This document shows positions 59,351 to 64,000 of a DNA stretch of 64,000 nucleotides, piece by piece. Numbering within the stretch: position 1 is the stretch's first letter; every line of letters starts with the position of its first letter. Position numbers and translations under genes: made by a program. The notes beneath the pieces are model-generated. The model was not told the origin of the DNA, ran no database searches, and was given only the letters and a program-made list of their open reading frames with translations. This stretch comes from Oscillospiraceae bacterium (GTDB lineage: Bacteria; Bacillota; Clostridia; Oscillospirales; CAG-272), in assembly GCA_015063795.1 (NCBI GenBank), contig SVTL01000010.1:1-64000 (forward strand), written 5' to 3'.

Positions 59351-62101
59351 TTACTCCTCGTCGGCGTTCATGCCGCAGCACTTTTTGTATTTTTTGCCGC
59401 TTCCGCAGGGACAGGGATCGTTGCGCCCCACCTTTTCGGAGGCCTTTTTGACCACCGGCTTTTTCGGTGTTCCGTCACCGCCTCCCGAGAAGCCCTCGCC
59501 GGTGACCTTGGCCACCGATTCACGCTTGATCTCCTGCTTGCGCGGGACCACAGACAGCAGGGCACGGACGGTGTCGTCGCGGATGGCCTGGACCATTTCG
59601 TCAAACATATCCGCACCGCGCATCTTGAATTCGGAGATGGGGTTGCGCTGAGCATAGGCCTGAAGCCCGATGCTGCCCTTCAAATCGTCCATGGCGTCGA
59701 GGTGCTCCATCCATTTTTCGTCCACGTTGCGGAGCAGCAGGATCCGCTCGATCTCGCGCATCTGACCGTCGGGGAAGAGGAGCTCCTTTTCCTCATAGAC
59801 CTTGTGGGCACGCTCGGTCAATTGTTCGATCAGCCCCTCGCGCGTCAGCTTTTGCATCTCCTCGTCGGAATAGCGGAAATCGTTCGGACCGCAGAGGATG
59901 CCGAAAAAGGCGTTGCGGAGAGCATCGAAGTCCCATTCGGCAGGCGAATCGCCCAGAGCGGCGGCACTGACGGTATGCTCGATCATTTCGTCCAGCATGG
60001 TCAAAAGCTTTTCCTTCAGGTCCTTGCCCTCCAGAACCTCGGCGCGCTGCTCGTAAATGATCTTGCGCTGCTTGTTCATCACGTCGTCGTATTCGAGAAC
60101 GTGCTTTCTGCGGGAGAAGTTCTGATCCTCCAGACGCTTCTGCGCCGACTCAATGGAGCCGGAAAGGATCTTGGCATCGATGGGCTGATCGTCCTCCATG
60201 CCCATCTTGTCCACCAGACCGATGATCCGTTCGCTTCCGAACAGACGCATCAGATCGTCGTCGAGCGAGAGGAAGAAGCGGGATTCGCCGTCGTCGCCCT
60301 GACGTCCCGAGCGGCCGCGGAGCTGGTTGTCGATGCGGCGGCTTTCATGGCGCTCGGTGCCGATGATGAACAGACCGCCTGCCTTGCGGACCTGCTCGGC
60401 CAGCGGGGCGATCTCGGCTTTGTATTTGGCAAACAGATCGCGGTAAACGGTGCGGGCGGACAGGATTTCCTCGCTCACATCGGTGGAGGAGCCGACGGCC
60501 AGACCGATGGTGTCCTCGTCGTATCCGAGACGCTTCATCTCGTGCTTGGCCATGAATTCGGGGTTGCCGCCGAGCATGATGTCGGTACCGCGTCCGGCCA
60601 TGTTGGTGGAAATGGTGACCTTGCCGATCTGACCGGCCTCAGCCACGATCTCCGCCTCTTTTTCATGGTGCTTGGCATTGAGGACGTTGTGGGGGATGCC
60701 CTCCTTCTGGAGGCGCTTGGAAAGGGCCTCGGACTTGTCCACCGACACCGTGCCGATCAGAACCGGCTGTCCCTTTTCGTGGCAGGCGGCGATCTGATCA
60801 ACGATGGCGTCGATCTTGCCCTTCTGGTTTTTATACACCACATCGCTGTGATCGATGCGGATCATGGGCATGTTGGTGGGGATGACCACAACGTCCAAGT
60901 TGTAGATCTCGCGGAACTCCATCTCCTCGGTCTGCGCCGTACCCGTCATACCCGACAGCTTGCGGTAGAGACGGAAATAGTTCTGGAAGGTGATGGTGGC
61001 CAGCGTTTTGTTTTCCTTTTCGATCTTCACGTGCTCCTTCGCCTCGATGGCCTGATGGAGACCGTCGGAGTAGCGTCTGCCGTACATGAGACGTCCGGTG
61101 AAGGAATCGACGATGATGATCTGCCCGTCCTTGATGACGTAATCCACATCGTTCTGCATGATGCCGTGGGCACGGATGGCCTGATTGATGTGGTGGGCGA
61201 GAAGCGAGTTTTCGGGAGAGGAAAGGTTTTCGATCTCAAAGTAGGCCTCGGCCTTGGCCACGCCCGATGCGGTCATGATCGTGCTGCGCGCCTTTTCGTC
61301 AACGATGTAGTCGGCATCGACATCGTCGGTGGACTCCTTTTCGTCGATCTGCTTGATGCGGAACTGCTTGAGCGTGCGGACAAAGCGGTCGGCTCTGTCG
61401 TACAGGTCGGTGGACTTTTCACCCTCGCCCGAGATGATCAGAGGCGTGCGGGCTTCGTCAATGAGGATCGAGTCCACCTCGTCGACGATGGCAAAGGCAT
61501 GGCCGCGCTGGGTCATATGCTCCTTGTAGAGCACCATGTTGTCGCGCAGGTAATCAAAGCCGTATTCGTTGTTGGTGCCGTAGGTGATGTCCGCGTTGTA
61601 GGCCTTCTGCTTCTCGGCCTTGTTCTGACCGTGGACGATGAGGCCGGTGGACAGACCGAGAAATTCGTAAACGCGTCCCATCTCCTCGGCGCCCAGACGG
61701 GCCAGGTATTCGTTGACGGTGATGATGTGGACGCCGTTGCCCGTCAGCGCGTTGAGGTAGGCGGGCAGAGTTGCCACCAGCGTTTTACCCTCACCGGTCT
61801 TCATCTCGGCGATGCGTCCCTGATGCAGGACGATACCGCCCATCAGCTGTACGCGGAAGGGGCGCTTGCCCAGGACACGGTCATCGGCTTCGCGGACGAC
61901 AGCAAAGGCGTCGGGCAGAATGTCGTCCAGCGTCTCTCCGTTTTCAAGACGCTTTTTTAACACCGCGGTCATTCCGCGCAGCTCGGCGTCCTCCATGCTT
62001 TTATAATGATCGCTCAAGGCCTCGATCTTGTCCACCAGCGGAAGAATTTTTTTGATCTGGCGGTCGCTGTACGTGCCGAAAAGCTTATCGATCAGTCCCA
62101 T
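59351..62101 (-). CDS. secA: Preprotein translocase ATPase SecA
   Basis: 916 residues. The DEAD-like motor shows MTGEGK-type [30 protein letters not shown] and RDQ-type regions. NMAGRGTDI is the second ATPase half, and [18 protein letters not shown] follows. The C-terminal zinc tail is [14 protein letters not shown]. It drives protein export through SecYEG. The start at 62101 follows TTGAGGTTATT, while the longer frame adds seven residues with no clear site. Confidence 0.97.
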   Translation of the reverse strand: MGLIDKLFGTYSDRQIKKILPLVDKIEALSDHYKSMEDAELRGMTAVLKKRLENGETLDDILPDAFAVVREADDRVLGKRPFRVQLMGGIVLHQGRIAEMKTGEGKTLVATLPAYLNALTGNGVHIITVNEYLARLGAEEMGRVYEFLGLSTGLIVHGQNKAEKQKAYNADITYGTNNEYGFDYLRDNMVLYKEHMTQRGHAFAIVDEVDSILIDEARTPLIISGEGEKSTDLYDRADRFVRTLKQFRIKQIDEKESTDDVDADYIVDEKARSTIMTASGVAKAEAYFEIENLSSPENSLLAHHINQAIRAHGIMQNDVDYVIKDGQIIIVDSFTGRLMYGRRYSDGLHQAIEAKEHVKIEKENKTLATITFQNYFRLYRKLSGMTGTAQTEEMEFREIYNLDVVVIPTNMPMIRIDHSDVVYKNQKGKIDAIVDQIAACHEKGQPVLIGTVSVDKSEALSKRLQKEGIPHNVLNAKHHEKEAEIVAEAGQIGKVTISTNMAGRGTDIMLGGNPEFMAKHEMKRLGYDEDTIGLAVGSSTDVSEEILSARTVYRDLFAKYKAEIAPLAEQVRKAGGLFIIGTERHESRRIDNQLRGRSGRQGDDGESRFFLSLDDDLMRLFGSERIIGLVDKMGMEDDQPIDAKILSGSIESAQKRLEDQNFSRRKHVLEYDDVMNKQRKIIYEQRAEVLEGKDLKEKLLTMLDEMIEHTVSAAALGDSPAEWDFDALRNAFFGILCGPNDFRYSDEEMQKLTREGLIEQLTERAHKVYEEKELLFPDGQMREIERILLLRNVDEKWMEHLDAMDDLKGSIGLQAYAQRNPISEFKMRGADMFDEMVQAIRDDTVRALLSVVPRKQEIKRESVAKVTGEGFSGGGDGTPKKPVVKKASEKVGRNDPCPCGSGKKYKKCCGMNADEE

Positions 62102-62213
62102 AATAACCTCAAAAACTTTCATTCAGAATTTGGATGCTTACAATCAGTATACAACATTTCTTCTTAAAATAATATAGAATTTTGTAAATATTATTCTTTT
62201 ATGCGCATCTTTC

Positions 62214-62242
62214 TTGCATTTTTTCTGCAAATATGGTATGCT
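62214..62242 (+). promoter_or_regulatory. Promoter of trmL
   Basis: TTGCAT (62214-62219), 17-bp spacer, TATGCT (62237-62242). The divergent region 62102-62282 is AT-rich and holds only promoters. Confidence 0.6.
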
Positions 62243-62282
62243 CAAGGGGAAGAAAACAGCAAAGACGGGAAGAAAACGACAT

Positions 62283-62789
62283 ATGAACACACGACACAAC
62301 ATCAACATCGCCCTCATCGAGCCCGAGATCCCGCAGAACACGGGAAACATCGCCCGTACCTGCGCGGCCGTGGGCGCCTCTCTGCATCTGGTGGGGCCCA
62401 TGGGCTTTGCCATCGACAACAGCAAGCTGAAGCGTGCGGGGCTGGATTATTGGGACAAGCTGGACATTCACTATTATGAGTCTCTGGCGGAGTTTCTGGA
62501 GAAAAACGCCGGGGAAGCGATGTATTTTTTCACCACCAAGGCGCAGAAGAACCACACCTCGCCCACCTATCCGAAGCGGGTGTTTCTGGTCTTCGGCAAG
62601 GAGACGGCAGGGCTCCCCGAGGAGCTTTTGCTTCAGAACCGCGAAAGCTGCGTCCGCATCCCCATGCGAGATACGTTGCGGAGCCTGAATCTGTCCAATT
62701 CCGCGGCCATCGCTGTGTATGAGGTGCTCCGCCAGCGGGATTTTGAGGACCTGCGTGAGGACGGGAAGCTGACAAAATACGAGTGGTGA
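62283..62789 (+). CDS. trmL: tRNA (cytidine(34)-2'-O)-methyltransferase
   Basis: 168 residues of the SPOUT/TrmH class. NIALIEPEIPQNTGNIARTC at the start and LVFGKETAGLPEELL and RIPM plus SLNLSNSAAIAVYE at the end form the knotted SAM-binding site. It methylates the wobble nucleotide of certain leucine tRNAs. The start at 62283 is supported by a GGGAAGA site and by alignment with the family. Other in-frame starts are upstream of the -10 element. Confidence 0.93.
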   Translation: MNTRHNINIALIEPEIPQNTGNIARTCAAVGASLHLVGPMGFAIDNSKLKRAGLDYWDKLDIHYYESLAEFLEKNAGEAMYFFTTKAQKNHTSPTYPKRVFLVFGKETAGLPEELLLQNRESCVRIPMRDTLRSLNLSNSAAIAVYEVLRQRDFEDLREDGKLTKYEW

Positions 62790-62815
62790 AAACCGCCGCA
62801 GGCAAGAAAAAACGA

Positions 62816-62843
62816 GAAAATCCCCCATGAATGGGGGATTTTT
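62816..62843. terminator. Terminator between trmL and the DHHW gene
   Basis: AAAATCCCCCA pairs with TGGGGGATTTT around TGAA. A/T tails on both strands make it bidirectional. Confidence 0.88.
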
Positions 62844-62867
62844 TGCATTGTTGTTGAAAAAAGCATT

Positions 62868-63740
62868 TCACCAGATCTTCAAAACCGCGCCGCTTTTGAG
62901 CACCGCTGTGCCGTACAGAAGCAGGGCATCGCCCTCGGTGACCGCAAAGTATTCGGCCAGCAGGGGGCTTGCGATGTAGCGGAGGTCCACAACGTAGATG
63001 TCCGAATAGGGAGCGATCAGAAGAGGAGCCAGACTGCTTCCGAAGGAGTCGCGGAAAATGACCAGCGTGCGTTCCTCGGTGCAGAGGGGATTTTCGATCT
63101 TGATCAGCGGCTGGGCGCCCGAGAGAAAGACATTGTAGGCATCCTCGCCCTGCAGAAGCGCTTCGTCGTATATCACAGACGGCACAAAGCCGCCTGCGGC
63201 CGTATCCAGCAGCGAGACGTTGGCTTTTTCGGTGTAAGCATCGGTCAGATAGGTCAGCGTTTCTTCGCCGCCCGCTCCTGCGCGCGAGTCGTATCCGCGG
63301 AAGGAGTCGAAGGTGTGCGGCGTTTGCTCGGTTTTCTCAACGGTGAAGGACATCGCTTCGCCCAGTGCCTTGACCGTTTCGCCCAACGACTCCTGCTTCC
63401 AGTGCGGATCGGTCGCGTAATAGGAATCGGCGGAGAGGGAAGCGGTCAGGTCGATGAAGGTCATGCCGGTCATCTTTTCCTTCAGCAGAGCGGAAACACG
63501 GTCGTATTCGCCGCCGTCTCCTTCTGCGGAATAGTAGGCTTTGGAGGGGACAACGGCTGTGTAGAAGGTGAGGGAGGGGTAATATTTTTCCTGCAGAAGC
63601 GAAAGCTTTTCGCCGGTGGCACTCACCGCACTCTCATTAAGAGTGACGCCGGACGAGGGCTCGTCCGGCGGCGGGTTTTCATTCTGACAGGACGGTAAGA
63701 GAAGAAGCAGAGCGAAGAGGATCGTCAGCACCTTTTTCAT
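62868..63740 (-). CDS. DHHW family lipoprotein
   Basis: 290 residues. The signal peptide ends in LLLLLPSC (lipid Cys about 18). TDPHWKQESLGETVKALGE holds the DPHW variant of the DHHW motif, and LVIFRDSFGSSLAPLL is the SGNH-like Ser/Asp site seen in AlgX-like O-acetyl-transfer helper proteins. The start at 63740 is supported by AAGGAAGGCCGTAAG. The DUF4358 gene upstream on the same strand and, in many Clostridia, an MBOAT acyltransferase gene accompany it. It is probably involved in O-acetylation of a surface polymer. Confidence 0.8.
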   Translation of the reverse strand: MKKVLTILFALLLLLPSCQNENPPPDEPSSGVTLNESAVSATGEKLSLLQEKYYPSLTFYTAVVPSKAYYSAEGDGGEYDRVSALLKEKMTGMTFIDLTASLSADSYYATDPHWKQESLGETVKALGEAMSFTVEKTEQTPHTFDSFRGYDSRAGAGGEETLTYLTDAYTEKANVSLLDTAAGGFVPSVIYDEALLQGEDAYNVFLSGAQPLIKIENPLCTEERTLVIFRDSFGSSLAPLLIAPYSDIYVVDLRYIASPLLAEYFAVTEGDALLLYGTAVLKSGAVLKIW

Positions 63741-63759
63741 CTTACGGCCTTCCTTTGAC

Positions 63760-64000
63760 TTACGGCAGGACCGGGTCCGCGCCGGGGAGATTCTGAACGG
63801 GTCTGTTGCTGAGCACATCCTCGGCGGAAGCCTCCTGCTTGACAGCATCGGGGAAGATCTCAACAAAGGCGTTGTAGAGGATCTCGGTGTTGGACTTGGT
63901 GGTCATGGCCAGCATGATATACTGACCGCTGCGTGCGACCAAAACGTGCTCGGCGGTCATGCACACCCACTTTCTGGGGTTGCAGTTCTCAAACACGATC
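63760..64000 (-). CDS. DUF4358-like protein, 5' end outside window
   Basis: The last 79 codons of a minus-strand gene are visible, reading FENCNPRKWVCMTAEHVLVA, then RSGQYIMLAMTTKSNTEIL and ending in LPGADPVLP. The pattern of a helical C-terminal end after a short beta segment, and the place before a DHHW lipoprotein gene, suit DUF4358. No start codon can be chosen, because the frame runs out of the window. Confidence 0.55.
   Translation of the reverse strand, partial: IVFENCNPRKWVCMTAEHVLVARSGQYIMLAMTTKSNTEILYNAFVEIFPDAVKQEASAEDVLSNRPVQNLPGADPVLP

Noticed and set aside
59324-61960. A long open frame on the plus strand opposite secA
   Set aside because: It is rich in His, Val, Gly and Asp as expected from reading a GC-rich coding strand backwards, has no matching ribosome binding site or family motif, and the minus strand holds unmistakable SecA.

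Overview
The window looks like chromosomal DNA from an endospore-forming member of the Bacillota, probably class Clostridia (a gut Oscillospirales-like lineage is my guess). The support is spoIVA, a YaaH/SleL-type LysM-GH18 spore hydrolase, a large Bacillus-type SRP RNA placed directly before dnaX-ybaB-recR, a glmS ribozyme, BlaI/BlaR1-type pairs and SigA-like promoters (TTGACA-17-TATAAT). GC is moderate to fairly high by eye. No phage, CRISPR array, rRNA or tRNA was seen. The only hint of mobile DNA is a pair of short repeats at the left edge.

Layout. 1-4.7 kb: the tail of an unknown gene, possible insertion-sequence end repeats, and an operon-like run of small unknown proteins plus a membrane-anchored lipase-fold protein. 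4.7-10.5 kb: MATE transporter, a sigma factor with a long C-terminal extension, an FkbM methyltransferase, an alpha/beta hydrolase and a cyclophilin. 10.7-14.7 kb: mrp-copA-copZ and a DUF2461 gene. 14.9-17.9 kb: SRP RNA-dnaX-ybaB-recR. 18-24.5 kb: LarA-family protein, methylmalonate-semialdehyde dehydrogenase, a second extended sigma factor and an amino-acid permease. 24.5-29.2 kb: first M56 peptidase/BlaI pair and the spore hydrolase. 29.2-35.6 kb: ankyrin protein, glmS under its ribozyme, and a P-type ATPase under a yybP-ykoY (Mn2+) riboswitch. 35.6-42 kb: second M56/BlaI pair, a fibronectin-III/transglutaminase-like surface protein and a phospholipase-C-like protein. 42.1-43 kb: TPP riboswitch and thiT. 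43.1-51.4 kb: two large paralogous GH106-like glycosidases flanking a reverse-strand araC-barnase-barstar operon. 51.5-64 kb: spoIVA, a small DUF4177 gene, glnS, gltX, an MBL hydrolase, two membrane proteins, secA, trmL, and the end of a DHHW/DUF4358 operon.

The most interesting stretch is 43.0-51.4 kb. A bipartite motif, ATACCCC then 20-21 bp then GTTGATTT, lies at three promoters only in what I read: both glycosidase genes (where it overlaps the -35 box) and the araC gene between them (where it covers the start of transcription). This suggests one AraC-type regulator activating two glycosidases and repressing itself. A lipoprotein form of barnase and its barstar inhibitor appear to sit in the regulator's own transcript. 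Other items worth a second look are two BlaI-like pairs with different operator sequences and no beta-lactamase, two sigma factors fused to winged-helix and C-terminal domains, and a transglutaminase-like protein lacking two of its three catalytic residues.

All calls are from reading the sequence. No database search was made. Percentages of identity are by eye, and starts were chosen from ribosome binding sites.
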